Assembly: GCA_029266795.1 (NCBI GenBank)
Contig: JAQSWE010000020.1
Location: 1-33,385, forward strand
Length of the DNA: 33,385 nt
Source of the DNA: Alphaproteobacteria bacterium
GTDB taxonomy: Bacteria; Pseudomonadota; Alphaproteobacteria; Micavibrionales; UBA2020
Reading direction: 5' to 3'
This document shows, piece after piece, positions 1 through 8,332 of this stretch. Position numbers and translations under genes: made by a program. The notes under the pieces are model-generated. The model did no database searches, was not told where the DNA came from, and saw nothing but the letters and a program-made list of their open reading frames with translations. The stretch's first letter is position 1; each line of letters begins with the position of its first letter.

Positions 1-644
1 ATTTCATTGCGGAAGGTCGTGTCGTTGAACATCGCCTTCACGAGGTCTTGACAATCGTCGAAGCTGCCGTCGATCGCGATATTGTGGACGTTATCGTCCA
101 GCACCGTTGTCATCTGGCGGCGCTGCACTTCCGATACGCGGCCCTTCGGGTGCAGGACGAAGATATCGACATTATCCTTGCCGCGGAACGCTTCGATGGC
201 GGCGGAGCCGGTATCGCCCGAGGTTGCGGCGATGATCGTCGTGCGCAGTTTTTTCTGGGCGAGGATATGGCTGAACACCTGCCCGAGGAATTGCAGCGCA
301 ACGTCCTTGAACGCCAGCGTGGGGCCGTGGAACAGCTCCAGCACATGGAAATTGTCGTCGAGCTTGCGCAACGGCGCGATTTCCTTGGTCGAGAAATTTT
401 TATACGACGCGCGCAACAGCTCGATCAGCTTTTCCGACGGGATATCGGCGCTGACGAAGGGCAGCATGACGCGCCACGCGACTTCCAGATAGTTCTGGCT
501 GTTCATGTTGCCGATTTCGGCTTCCGACAGATGCGGGACGGATTCCGGCACGTAGAGGCCGCCGTCGGAGGCGAGCCCCGCCAGCGTCGCGCCGGAAAAA
601 CCAAGGCGCGGTGCCTTGCCGCGCGTGCTGATATAGCTCAGCAT
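1..644 (-). CDS. thrC: Threonine synthase, C-terminus cut by window edge
   Basis: PLP enzyme that converts O-phosphohomoserine to threonine in the cytosol. About 214 N-terminal residues are visible; the rest lies left of position 1. The N-terminus (MLSYISTRGKAP) and the segment HGPTLAFKDVALQ, with the PLP lysine at about residue 113, are typical of the family. A later stretch, ATSGDTGSAA, is the phosphate-binding loop. The ATG at 644-642 overlaps the TGA of the upstream carboxypeptidase (ATGCTGA), so the two genes are probably translationally coupled. thrC downstream of the cta/SURF1 genes is a common alphaproteobacterial arrangement. The assignment is firm; only the missing C-terminus prevents a full check. 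Confidence 0.93.
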   Translation of the reverse strand, partial: MLSYISTRGKAPRLGFSGATLAGLASDGGLYVPESVPHLSEAEIGNMNSQNYLEVAWRVMLPFVSADIPSEKLIELLRASYKNFSTKEIAPLRKLDDNFHVLELFHGPTLAFKDVALQFLGQVFSHILAQKKLRTTIIAATSGDTGSAAIEAFRGKDNVDIFVLHPKGRVSEVQRRQMTTVLDDNVHNIAIDGSFDDCQDLVKAMFNDTTFRNE

Positions 645-2140
645 GATCCCTCATATGCTTTTTCGAGATAGCGTTCGGTCACATGTTTCTTGAAGAAATG
701 CGTCGACATTTTCTGCCCCGTCACTTTTTCGACGAGTTCCTGCGGCTTGTAGAGGCAGCCTTTCGACTGCACATTGTCGCGCAGCCAGCCGTTGAAAGGC
801 TTGAAGTTGCCTTTCGCGGCGTCCTGCATCACGTTCGGCAATTGCTTTTTCATGGTGTCGACGAATTGCGCGGCAGTGAACGCGCCGAGCGCATAGGCGG
901 GGAAATAGCCGAACGCGCCGAAATACCAGTGGATGTCCTGCAGGCAGCCGCGGCGGTCGTCGGGCGGCGTCACGCCCAGCAGCGCCTTGAAGCCTTCGTT
1001 CCATGCCTCGGGCAGATCCTTTACCTGCAGCGTGCCTTCGACCATCGCCTTTTCGAGGCGGTAGCGCATGATGACATGGGCGGGATAGGTGACTTCGTCT
1101 GCTTCCACGCGGATAAAGCCGCGCTCCACCTTGATCGCGTGGCGGTAGACGTTTTCGGCATCCCATTCGGGACCCTTGCCGTTGAAAGCCTTCTGGATGA
1201 TCGGCGCGAACCACTGCCAGTATTCGCGGCTGCGGGCGAGCTGCATGTCGAGCGACAGGCTTTGCGATTCATGGATCGCCATGCCCATGTTCTGGCTTGC
1301 GCCCACCGGCTGGTGCTGCCATTCGCGGGGCGTGAAGCGGTCATAGAAACCATGGCCTGCTTCATGCGCCACAGCTTGCAGCGCGTTGATGAAGCTGTCG
1401 GTGTTATAGCGCGTGGTGATGCGCACATCGTCGCCAATGCCGGTCGAGAAGGGATGCGTCGAGGTATCGAGACGACCCCAGCTGGATTCAAAGCCGAGCG
1501 CTTCACACAACTGTTTGCCGAGTTTTTCTTGGATGTCTTGCGCGAACGGGCCGTTGAGCGGCAACGGCTCTTTTTGTTTCTCCAGAACCTGATCGAGGAA
1601 ACCGGGGACGAACGCCGCGATATCGTCAAAAATAACGTCGACGTCTTTGCTGGTCATGTGCGGCGCGTAGGGGTCCATCAGCGCGTCATAGAGCGGCTTT
1701 TTCAGCTTGGCCGCTTTCACTTCCGCCTGTTCGCGCACAATATCGAGCAACCGCGCGAGGTCGTCCTGCACGATTTTAAAGTCGCTTTCGGCGCGCGCCT
1801 TGCGCCAGATGACTTCGGTCTTGGTTTCCTGCCCCATCTTGCGCGATACGAGGTCGGCGGGCAGCGCGGTTGCATGGGTGTATTGCCACTGCATGATGTC
1901 GAGGTTCGCGCGTTCCCACTCGCTGAGGCTTTGCGTGTTCACGCCCGCCATCCAGTCGCCCAGCTGCGGATCGGTCGCCATTTCGTGGATCATGACGCCG
2001 AGGGTTTCAATCTGCTTGGCGCGCTGGTTGACGCCTTTTTCGGGCATCAGCACGGCTTTGTCCCAGTCCAGCACGCTGTCAATCTGGCGCAGCGTCATGA
2101 TTTTTTCAAAGCGTTCTTCGAGTTTTTTATACGCCTGCAT
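638..2140 (-). CDS. M32 family metallocarboxypeptidase (carboxypeptidase Taq)
   Basis: Zinc carboxypeptidase of 500 residues, the usual length for peptidase family M32. The HExxH zinc motif is HEAGH at residues 259-263, and the third-ligand region HESQS lies at 290-294, as expected for M32. The N-terminal half is helical with the family's DWD motif (DSVLDWDKA, about 21-29). There is no signal peptide, so it is likely cytosolic and trims peptides from the C-terminus. The start ATG at 2140 lies inside the end of SURF1 (14 bp overlap), and its stop overlaps the thrC start, so it is a coupled member of the cta transcript. Its presence between SURF1 and thrC looks lineage-specific; no functional link to the oxidase is evident. 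Confidence 0.93.
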   Translation of the reverse strand: MQAYKKLEERFEKIMTLRQIDSVLDWDKAVLMPEKGVNQRAKQIETLGVMIHEMATDPQLGDWMAGVNTQSLSEWERANLDIMQWQYTHATALPADLVSRKMGQETKTEVIWRKARAESDFKIVQDDLARLLDIVREQAEVKAAKLKKPLYDALMDPYAPHMTSKDVDVIFDDIAAFVPGFLDQVLEKQKEPLPLNGPFAQDIQEKLGKQLCEALGFESSWGRLDTSTHPFSTGIGDDVRITTRYNTDSFINALQAVAHEAGHGFYDRFTPREWQHQPVGASQNMGMAIHESQSLSLDMQLARSREYWQWFAPIIQKAFNGKGPEWDAENVYRHAIKVERGFIRVEADEVTYPAHVIMRYRLEKAMVEGTLQVKDLPEAWNEGFKALLGVTPPDDRRGCLQDIHWYFGAFGYFPAYALGAFTAAQFVDTMKKQLPNVMQDAAKGNFKPFNGWLRDNVQSKGCLYKPQELVEKVTGQKMSTHFFKKHVTERYLEKAYEGSC

Positions 2141-2825
2141 GTTTTTGCTCCGTTGTCGCGGCCGGCTGGCGGCTCGCCATGAGATAGATCAGCAGCATGA
2201 CCGCAGCCATGCCGAACCAGAAAATCGCGTAGTTTTTGTGGTCATTCGGGATGTCGACGCGCAAAGACCCGCCCGCCGGATAAACGCCCGCCGGTTCCGC
2301 CACTGTGTCGACGACGAAGGCGGGCGCGGCGGCATCCATCGCTTTGGTGTCGATCCAGTACCACTGGTTTTTCGCGGGGTCATTCACGGGTGCGAACATG
2401 GTTTTGGCGGGGAAGCGCACGAAGCCTTCGACCTGCACGATGCCTTCGGGGCGGTTAATGGTTTTAATGTCGTCGGAAATCCAGCCGCGATTGACCAGCA
2501 CAGTGCCGCCAGATGCGCGGCGGAATGGCACCACCATGTCGTACCCGACCTTGCCGTCACGCACGCGGGGGCCGAGGTGAAATTCGCGGTCATAAAGGAA
2601 CTGCCCCGCCAGCGTCACGCGGCGGTATTCCCATGCGGTTTTGTCGTCGATGGCCTCCGGCAGCGGCACGGCGGCACCCGCCATCTGGCTGTCGAGCCGC
2701 GCCAGAAGCCCCTGTTTCCATTCCAGCCGCTCCAGCTGCCACACGCCCAGCCCGAACGCGACCGCGACGATGGCGATCGTCAGCAGGGTCGGAATCAGGC
2801 GGAACTGGAAGGTTTTGGCGGGCAT
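2127..2825 (-). CDS. SURF1 family cytochrome oxidase assembly protein
   Basis: Assembly factor thought to help heme a insertion into oxidase subunit I. The protein has an N-terminal membrane helix (LIPTLLTIAIVAVAFGLGVW) followed by the typical WQLERLEWKQ. A periplasmic domain follows with FHLGPRVRDGKVGYDMVVPF and VNRGWI, and a second helix sits near the C-terminus. I chose the ATG at 2825 (MPAKTFQFR, 232 residues). A GTG at 2921 would add 32 residues that do not resemble the family and would nearly touch the divergent gene at 2924. No strong Shine-Dalgarno sequence precedes either start. The two plus-strand genes to its right separate it from the rest of the cta operon. Confidence 0.93.
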   Translation of the reverse strand: MPAKTFQFRLIPTLLTIAIVAVAFGLGVWQLERLEWKQGLLARLDSQMAGAAVPLPEAIDDKTAWEYRRVTLAGQFLYDREFHLGPRVRDGKVGYDMVVPFRRASGGTVLVNRGWISDDIKTINRPEGIVQVEGFVRFPAKTMFAPVNDPAKNQWYWIDTKAMDAAAPAFVVDTVAEPAGVYPAGGSLRVDIPNDHKNYAIFWFGMAAVMLLIYLMASRQPAATTEQKHAGV

Positions 2826-2923
2826 GGGGGTATCCGTATATTTGGGCTTGCTTATATTAATGTTGTTCTGCAAAAAGGTGGAGTCATCTTTAGGTTTATA
2901 TTTTACAGAAAAGGCCGCCACCC

Positions 2924-3508
2924 ATGGTGTCCCGCCCGCTGACCATCGGCGAAACCGCGCTTGCGAAAAGCGTCTTCGGCGATTCCATCGATTACGCGGC
3001 CGTCACCATCAACGACGGGAAATTTGCCGGGTTCCATCCCGAAGGCACCGCGATGGCACCCAACGGCAACCTGTACATGTATGGCTGCTATTCCGACGAC
3101 TACTCAGCGCGCGAGCCGTATGGTCAGGCATTGTTCATCCACGAAATGACGCATGTCTGGCAGTACCAGAACAAGATTCTCGCCCCGATCGCGGAGGCGG
3201 TGAAGCTGAATCTTGCGCATAAATTCAATTACCGCGCGGCGTATGACTATACGCTGGAGCCGGGCAAGGACCTGATCGAGTACAACATGGAACAGCAGGC
3301 GAGCATCGTGCAGGACCGCTTCCTGCTGCAGCGCGAGCCCGGATCCGAATTCTGGAGCAATTGCCTCAACGTCGAATACGGCGCGCAGCGCATGGCGCTT
3401 TACGATCAGGTGCTGGCGAAGTTTGACGCCGACCCCAGTTACGCGAAACAGGCGCAGTTTCCGACGGCGGCGTCGAAGAAAAAGCCAGGCGCAAGCAAGG
3501 ACAAATGA
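2924..3508 (+). CDS. vgr-related putative zinc metalloprotease
   Basis: Protein of 194 residues with HEMTHVWQ at 73-80, an HExxH zinc-binding motif. It resembles short alphaproteobacterial proteins annotated as 'vgr related'. The N-terminus (RPLTIGETALAKSVFGDSI) fits that family and resembles the peptidase-like domain attached to some toxin and Vgr proteins. No signal peptide or membrane helix is visible. The C-terminal tail is Lys/Ala-rich. The gene is on the plus strand, opposite to the cta genes that flank it, and its TGA overlaps the ATG of the next gene (ATGA), so the two form a small operon. The protease activity is inferred from the motif only; the substrate is unknown. Confidence 0.75.
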   Translation: MVSRPLTIGETALAKSVFGDSIDYAAVTINDGKFAGFHPEGTAMAPNGNLYMYGCYSDDYSAREPYGQALFIHEMTHVWQYQNKILAPIAEAVKLNLAHKFNYRAAYDYTLEPGKDLIEYNMEQQASIVQDRFLLQREPGSEFWSNCLNVEYGAQRMALYDQVLAKFDADPSYAKQAQFPTAASKKKPGASKDK

Positions 3509-3825
3509 CAAAAGAACTGACCAATAAGAGGAAATGGATTGCTGTTGGCCAGGTCCTCTTCGCTATTTTATTCCCTTTTTGTCTATTTTGGATTTCGCCT
3601 TTAGAGCGTTTCACAACTGACATGTTGAAAAATATCCCTTGGCAACCAGTCCGACAATTCCTTGCTATGGGCATCATTTTAGGCGGCGGCATTGCTGCTC
3701 TTGGGTGTCTGCCATGTAGCCGGCAGGCCAGAATATTTATTTTGATTGTTTACGCTGCTTTAATGACGCCGGCCATCTTGATTGCTGCCATCATTCACGC
3801 GTGCAATCGCGGCGACTGCCTTTAA
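3505..3825 (+). CDS. Small multi-spanning membrane protein, unknown function
   Basis: Protein of 106 residues with about three predicted membrane helices (about 11-31, 50-70 and 76-96). I do not recognise the family. A CLPCS motif lies between helices two and three, and another Cys pair sits near the C-terminus (CNRGDC). Its start overlaps the stop of the vgr-related gene by four bases, so it is translationally coupled. The coding sequence is visibly AT-richer than its neighbours and uses codons such as TTA and ATT freely, which suggests a different origin. Its stop overlaps the end of the convergent DUF983 gene by four bases. Confidence 0.6.
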   Translation: MTKELTNKRKWIAVGQVLFAILFPFCLFWISPLERFTTDMLKNIPWQPVRQFLAMGIILGGGIAALGCLPCSRQARIFILIVYAALMTPAILIAAIIHACNRGDCL

Positions 3826-4208
3826 CCTTTCCGATGCCGCCATTCCAATAAAATGATGTAAGCCTTCACCACCGGCAGCAGCAGCGCCATCGCGCCCAGC
3901 ATCACGGTAAGCCATAGCACCCCATGCAGCCAGAGCGGCGGGTGGGCGAGGTTTTCGAATGCCCAGGCCAGCGGAATGATCGTGATGCCGAAGAAGAAGA
4001 TCAGGAAGACGCTCGCCCCGTCGCCGATGTCATGCGCGCCAAGATCCGCGCCGCAGTCGGCGCAGGTTTTCACGACGGTGATCGAGCGCGACTGGAACAG
4101 CCGGCCTTTACGGCAGACGGGACAGCGCGGTTTCAGGCAGAAGCGGAGGTCCTGAACGATGCTCAGGCGTTGCCCCACCAGTAGATCGCGACGAAGAGGA
4201 ACAGCCAT
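3822..4208 (-). CDS. DUF983 zinc-ribbon membrane protein of the cta cluster
   Basis: DUF983 protein, commonly found directly after ctaE in Alphaproteobacteria. The N-terminal half has a four-Cys ribbon, CPVCRKGRLF and CADCGADLG. It is followed by DGASVFLIFFFGI and a second hydrophobic segment (LHGVLWLTVMLGAMALLLP), giving two membrane helices. The start is uncertain. The ATG at 4208 overlaps ctaE by 46 bases; an in-frame GTG at 4178 overlaps by 16; a longer start at 4235 looks unlikely. None has a convincing Shine-Dalgarno sequence. The molecular role is not known; its position suggests a link with oxidase assembly. Confidence 0.85.
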   Translation of the reverse strand: MAVPLRRDLLVGQRLSIVQDLRFCLKPRCPVCRKGRLFQSRSITVVKTCADCGADLGAHDIGDGASVFLIFFFGITIIPLAWAFENLAHPPLWLHGVLWLTVMLGAMALLLPVVKAYIILLEWRHRKG

Positions 4209-5050
4209 ACAACGTCCACGAAATGCCAGTACCATGCGGCGGCCTCGAACCCGAAATGGCTCTTCGCGGTGAAATGCCCCTTCATGTTGCGGAACAGGCA
4301 GACCAGCAGGAAGATGGAGCCGACGAGGACGTGGAAGCCGTGGAAGCCCGTCGCCATGTAGAAGGCGGAGGAATAGATGTTGCCGCCGTTTTCGATCGAG
4401 AAACGGAAGGTGGCATGCATGTATTCATACACCTGGAAGCAGGTGAAGAACGCGCCGAGCAGCACGGTGATCAGCAGCGCCTTGGTTGCTTCCGCCTGTT
4501 TGTTTTCGAGGATCGCGTGATGCGCCCAGGTGACCGTGCAGCCGGACAGCAGCAGGATCAGGGTCATCAGGAAGGGAATGTCGAAGGCGTCGATCGGCAC
4601 GACGCTGGAGGGGGGCCATGCGAAGCCAATCGCTTCGGTCGGACGCAACGCGCCGTTGAAGAAAGCCCAGAAGAAGGCGACGAAGAACATGACTTCGGAC
4701 GAAATGAACAGCGCCATGCCGTAGCGGAAGCCGATTTTAGCGATGGGGCTATGCGCCTTTTCCACGACCGCTTCATGGATGACGTCTTTCCACCAGACCC
4801 AGAACACCGCACCGAGCAGGATGAAGCCCAGAACTACCCACCAGATACCGAATTGAAATTGGCCGATTGACGCGTCCTTCAGTGAGTTCGGGAACATGTC
4901 CACAAGCTTTACCTTGTGCATGTACAGGACCGCAAACAAAGCAAGAAGACCCGCCGCAAATGATCCCACGAAGGGCCACGGGCTTGCATTGACCAGATGG
5001 TAGGGGTGGGGCTTGCCGCCCTTCAGGTCATATACCGGTTCATCGGACAT
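4163..5050 (-). CDS. ctaE: Cytochrome c oxidase subunit III
   Basis: Core subunit III of an aa3-type cytochrome c oxidase, 295 residues with seven membrane helices. Recognisable blocks are PYHLVNASPWPFVGS at the N-terminus, SSEVMFFVAFFWAFF in the middle, and GFHGFHVLVGSIFL followed by AAAWYWHFVDVVWLFLF at the C-terminus. The conserved Glu of SSEVMFF and the His/Glu positions that stabilise subunit I and proton uptake are present. It lies 16 bases after ctaG in the same transcript and overlaps the start of the DUF983 gene, the standard alphaproteobacterial order. Confidence 0.97.
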   Translation of the reverse strand: MSDEPVYDLKGGKPHPYHLVNASPWPFVGSFAAGLLALFAVLYMHKVKLVDMFPNSLKDASIGQFQFGIWWVVLGFILLGAVFWVWWKDVIHEAVVEKAHSPIAKIGFRYGMALFISSEVMFFVAFFWAFFNGALRPTEAIGFAWPPSSVVPIDAFDIPFLMTLILLLSGCTVTWAHHAILENKQAEATKALLITVLLGAFFTCFQVYEYMHATFRFSIENGGNIYSSAFYMATGFHGFHVLVGSIFLLVCLFRNMKGHFTAKSHFGFEAAAWYWHFVDVVWLFLFVAIYWWGNA

Positions 5051-5066
5051 GGGTCGTTCCTTTTCG

Positions 5067-5663
5067 TTAGCCTTTGTCGTTCACAAAATCGTCCATCGCC
5101 TTCTGCAGTTCGGTACTGTCTTTGCGGAAGAAGGTGTAGGACAGGGTAATGGTGTCGATGCCTTTCAGGTCAGGGTCATCGACGATGGCGGGGTCGATAT
5201 AGAACACGACCGGCATGGAGACTTTCTGCTGCGGCTTCAGGATTTGCTCGCCGAAGCAGAAGCACTGCGTCTTGTAGAAATATTTACCCGCGCGGAACGG
5301 CGTGACGTTGTAGACCGCCGTGCCCGCAACGGTTTCGGTCGTCGGGTTGAGGGCGGAGAAAGACGCGAAACCATCCGCACCGATATTGAGCGTGACGGGC
5401 CCCTGCTCCGACTGGAAATCCCACGGCATGCCGGGCGATGTGTCGGCGTGGAAACGCACCGTGATTTTACGGTCTAGTTCGGCGTGCCGTTTTTTCGCGT
5501 CGGCGACTTGCGCCTCCTGCGTTGTGCCGCCCCAGCCCATCAGCTTGCAGGTAAGTTCGTACAAGGGGACGGAGGCGAAAGACAGCGCAACCATGAAGAA
5601 GACCACGCCGAGGGTAATCTTCAGAACTTTCGCGTTTTTCTGCTGGAGCGTCGGTTCCATCAT
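5067..5663 (-). CDS. ctaG: Cytochrome c oxidase assembly protein CtaG (Cox11 type)
   Basis: Copper chaperone that delivers Cu to the CuB site of subunit I. The protein has 198 residues: one N-terminal membrane anchor (about 14-32) with the family's SVPLYELTCK just after it, then a periplasmic beta domain. The copper-binding CFCF motif is at 134-137 inside YKTQCFCFGEQ. Two adjacent ATG codons (5663 and 5660) are possible starts. The first overlaps the TGA of the upstream 39-residue gene by one base (TGATG), which argues for coupling. Confidence 0.96.
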   Translation of the reverse strand: MMEPTLQQKNAKVLKITLGVVFFMVALSFASVPLYELTCKLMGWGGTTQEAQVADAKKRHAELDRKITVRFHADTSPGMPWDFQSEQGPVTLNIGADGFASFSALNPTTETVAGTAVYNVTPFRAGKYFYKTQCFCFGEQILKPQQKVSMPVVFYIDPAIVDDPDLKGIDTITLSYTFFRKDSTELQKAMDDFVNDKG

Positions 5664-5782
5664 CAGCCGCCCTTCATGCGGATGATGGTCACGACAAACA
5701 CCGTGACCATGAAGGCGATGACGGAGAGGAACACCGCGTAGTTTTTAAGTTTCTTGCGCTTATGCAGTTCGGATTTCGGCAT
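5663..5782 (-). CDS. Small single-helix CoxF-type protein
   Basis: ORF of 39 residues (MPKSELHKRKKLKNYAVF...IIRMKGG) between ctaB and ctaG. It has a short basic N-terminus, one membrane helix (about 15-34) and a short positive tail ending in Gly-Gly. Tiny proteins of this shape sit at the same place in many alphaproteobacterial cta operons (called CoxF or 'cytochrome oxidase assembly'). It begins two bases after the ctaB stop, and its TGA overlaps the ctaG ATG, so spacing supports real translation. The role is unknown beyond the association with oxidase assembly. The identification rests on position and topology. Confidence 0.8.
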   Translation of the reverse strand: MPKSELHKRKKLKNYAVFLSVIAFMVTVFVVTIIRMKGG

Positions 5783-5784
5783 GT

Positions 5785-6690
5785 TTACACCTTGTCCATC
5801 ATCATGACGGTGAACAGAGCAAACAGGTAGAATATCGAATAGCCGAACATCAGGCGCGCGAAGCGGTAGCCGGTTTCGCGCAGCACGCGCAAGGAACTGA
5901 CGATGAACATCAGGTGCAACAGCGACGCGATGACAAGATAAACCACGCCCGCCATGCCCATGAAATACGGGGCGAGGACGAAGGGGGTCATCAGAAGCGT
6001 GTAGAGCACCATCTGACGCTTGGTCGAGGCTTCGCCCGCCACGACAGGCATCATCGGCACATTCGCCTTTTTATAGTCGTCGTTGCGGTACAGCGCGAGC
6101 GCCCAGAAATGCGGCGGGGTCCAGAGGAAGATGAGCGTGAACATGACGATTGATTCAAGCGACACGCCGCCCGTCACCGCCGCCCAGCCGATCATCGGCG
6201 GGAAAGCGCCTGCCGCGCCGCCGATCACGATGTTCTGCGGCGTGATGCGTTTCAGCCAGATGGTGTAGATCACGACGTAGAAGAACGATGCGAAGGCGAG
6301 CAACGCCGCCGCCGTCCAGTTGACCGCAACGCCCATCAGGCCGACGGAGAGGAAGGTCAGCACGACGCCAAAGCCCAGCGCCTCCGCCGAATCCACGCGC
6401 CCCGTGACGATGGGGCGGTTTTTCGTGCGGTTCATGACGGCGTCGATATCCTGCTCGTACCACATATTGATGGCACCCGATGCCCCTGCCCCGACCGCGA
6501 TGCAGAACACCGCGACCAGTTGCAGGAACGGATGCAGGTGGCCGGGCGCGAGGACAATCCCCGCCACGCCCGAAAACACCACCAGCGTCATCACGCGCGG
6601 CTTCAGGAGCTCGATGAAATCGCGGATACGCGTTTCAGCGCGCGCGGCATCGGGCGCTACGTCGAAACTGTATGTCGCGAAATCGGTCAT
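5785..6690 (-). CDS. ctaB: Protoheme IX farnesyltransferase (heme O synthase)
   Basis: Membrane prenyltransferase that adds a farnesyl group to heme b to make heme O, the precursor of heme a. It has 301 residues and about eight to nine membrane helices. The Asp-rich substrate motif is NMWYEQDIDAVMNRTKNRPI (about 75-94), and a second loop reads LYRNDDYKKANVPMMPVV. LLKPRVMTLVVFSG near the N-terminus is also typical. It lies eight bases after ctaD and two bases before the small CoxF-type gene, in the same transcript. Confidence 0.97.
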   Translation of the reverse strand: MTDFATYSFDVAPDAARAETRIRDFIELLKPRVMTLVVFSGVAGIVLAPGHLHPFLQLVAVFCIAVGAGASGAINMWYEQDIDAVMNRTKNRPIVTGRVDSAEALGFGVVLTFLSVGLMGVAVNWTAAALLAFASFFYVVIYTIWLKRITPQNIVIGGAAGAFPPMIGWAAVTGGVSLESIVMFTLIFLWTPPHFWALALYRNDDYKKANVPMMPVVAGEASTKRQMVLYTLLMTPFVLAPYFMGMAGVVYLVIASLLHLMFIVSSLRVLRETGYRFARLMFGYSIFYLFALFTVMMMDKV

Positions 6691-6698
6691 GGATCCTT

Positions 6699-8330
6699 TC
6701 AGCCTTTCACAACGGGCTGGATTTCAAACTGGTGGAACGGAGGCGGGGATGACAGGTGCCATTCCAGCGTGTTCGCGCCTTCACCCCAGTAATTCGCCTC
6801 GACCTTGCGGCCAAAGAAAATCGTGTAGATGGCGACGCAGAAGAAGAACACCGACGCGCCGCCGGCGATATACGCGCCGTAGGACGAAATGGTGTTCCAG
6901 CCTTCAAACGCATCCGGGTAATCCGGGATACGGCGCGGCATGCCCTGCAACCCTAAGAAGTGCTGGGGGAAGAACAGCATGTTGACACCGATGAAGGTGG
7001 CGTAGAAGTGCAGCTGGCCTGCCCATTCGGGATACTGGCGGCCCGACATTTTGCCGATCCAGTAATACCAGCCCGCGAAGATCGCGAAGACCGCGCCGAG
7101 CGAGAGGACGTAATGGAAGTGCGCGACCACGTAGTATGTATCGTGCAGCGCGACGTCCATGCCCGCATTCGCCAGCACGACGCCCGTGACGCCGCCCACC
7201 GTGAACAGGAAAATGAAGCCGATCGCCCAGAGCATCGGCGTCGTGAAGCGGATCGAGCCGCCCCACATCGTCGCGATCCAGGAGAATATCTTGATCCCTG
7301 TCGGCACCGCGATGACGAGCGTCGCCGCCGTGAAGTAAGCGCGGGTGTCGACGCTCATGCCGACCGTATACATATGGTGCGCCCAGACGACGAAGCCGAC
7401 GAAGCCGATCGCGACCATCGCATAAGCCATGCCCAGATAACCGAAGATGGGCTTGCGCGAGAAGGTGGAGACGATCTGGCTGACGATGCCGAAGGCGGGC
7501 AAAATCATGATGTAGACTTCGGGGTGGCCGAAGAACCAGAACAAATGCTGGAACAGGATCGGGTCGCCGCCGCCTTCAGGCTTGAAGAAAGACGTGCCGA
7601 AATTGCGGTCGGTCAGCAGCATGGTGATCGCGCCGCCAAGGACGGGCAGCGAGAGGACCAGCAGGAAGGTCGTGACCAGCATCGCCCAGACGAACAGCGG
7701 CATGCGGTGCAGCGTCATGCCGGGTGCGCGCATGTTGAAGATCGTGGTGATGAAGTTGGCCGCGCCGAGGATCGACGATGCGCCCGCAAGGTGCAGCGCG
7801 AAGATCGCCATATCGACTGAAGCATTCGGGTGGCCGACGATGGATGACAGCGGCGGATAAACCGTCCAGCCCGTGCCGGCGCCTCCGCCGACGAAGGCGG
7901 AACCCAGCAGCAGCAGGAAAGCCGGCACGATCAGCCAGAATGACACGTTGTTCAGGCGCGGGAACGCCATGTCGGGCGCGCCGATCATGAGCGGCAGGAA
8001 CCAGTTGCCGAAGCCGCCGATGAGCGCAGGCATGACGACGAAGAAGACCATGATAAGGCCGTGCGCCGAAATCAGCACGTTCCACATCTGGCCGTCGGTC
8101 ACGTATTGCAGTCCGGGGTGCTGCAGTTCGGCGCGCATGACCATCGAGAAGCCGCCGCCGATCAAGCCTGCGATTGCCGCGAAGATCAGGTACAGCGTGC
8201 CGATATCTTTATGGTTGGTCGAGCAGAACCAGCGCTTGAAGAAGCCGGGCTTGTGGTCATGATGATGGTCGTCATGGCCGCCATGCGCGTGGTCGTGGCC
8301 GTGATGGTTGTCGTTATGCGTCTTGGCCAT
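6699..8330 (-). CDS. ctaD: Cytochrome c oxidase subunit I
   Basis: Catalytic subunit of aa3-type oxidase, 543 residues with twelve membrane helices. Visible ligands are His90 (SAHGLIM) and His406 for heme a, His404 for heme a3, and His269, His318 and His319 for CuB. Tyr273 in HPEVY is the residue cross-linked to His269. Asp120 (GAPDMAFPR) marks the D-channel and Lys347 (GIKIFSW) the K-channel, so this is an A-type heme-copper oxidase. The N-terminus is odd: 11 of the first 27 residues are His and five are Asp, a likely metal-binding tail that is not a normal part of the core. It starts two bases after the ctaC stop. Confidence 0.98.
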   Translation of the reverse strand: MAKTHNDNHHGHDHAHGGHDDHHHDHKPGFFKRWFCSTNHKDIGTLYLIFAAIAGLIGGGFSMVMRAELQHPGLQYVTDGQMWNVLISAHGLIMVFFVVMPALIGGFGNWFLPLMIGAPDMAFPRLNNVSFWLIVPAFLLLLGSAFVGGGAGTGWTVYPPLSSIVGHPNASVDMAIFALHLAGASSILGAANFITTIFNMRAPGMTLHRMPLFVWAMLVTTFLLVLSLPVLGGAITMLLTDRNFGTSFFKPEGGGDPILFQHLFWFFGHPEVYIMILPAFGIVSQIVSTFSRKPIFGYLGMAYAMVAIGFVGFVVWAHHMYTVGMSVDTRAYFTAATLVIAVPTGIKIFSWIATMWGGSIRFTTPMLWAIGFIFLFTVGGVTGVVLANAGMDVALHDTYYVVAHFHYVLSLGAVFAIFAGWYYWIGKMSGRQYPEWAGQLHFYATFIGVNMLFFPQHFLGLQGMPRRIPDYPDAFEGWNTISSYGAYIAGGASVFFFCVAIYTIFFGRKVEANYWGEGANTLEWHLSSPPPFHQFEIQPVVKG

Positions 8331-8332
8331 TA

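Noticed and set aside
683..2182. 499-residue open frame on the plus strand
   Set aside because: It lies fully opposite the M32 carypeptidase gene, has shadow-like His/Phe/Arg-rich composition and no family match.
6960..7820. 286-residue open frame on the plus strand
   Set aside because: Antisense to ctaD, which is certain; the frame is Asp/Arg/Glu-rich shadow sequence.
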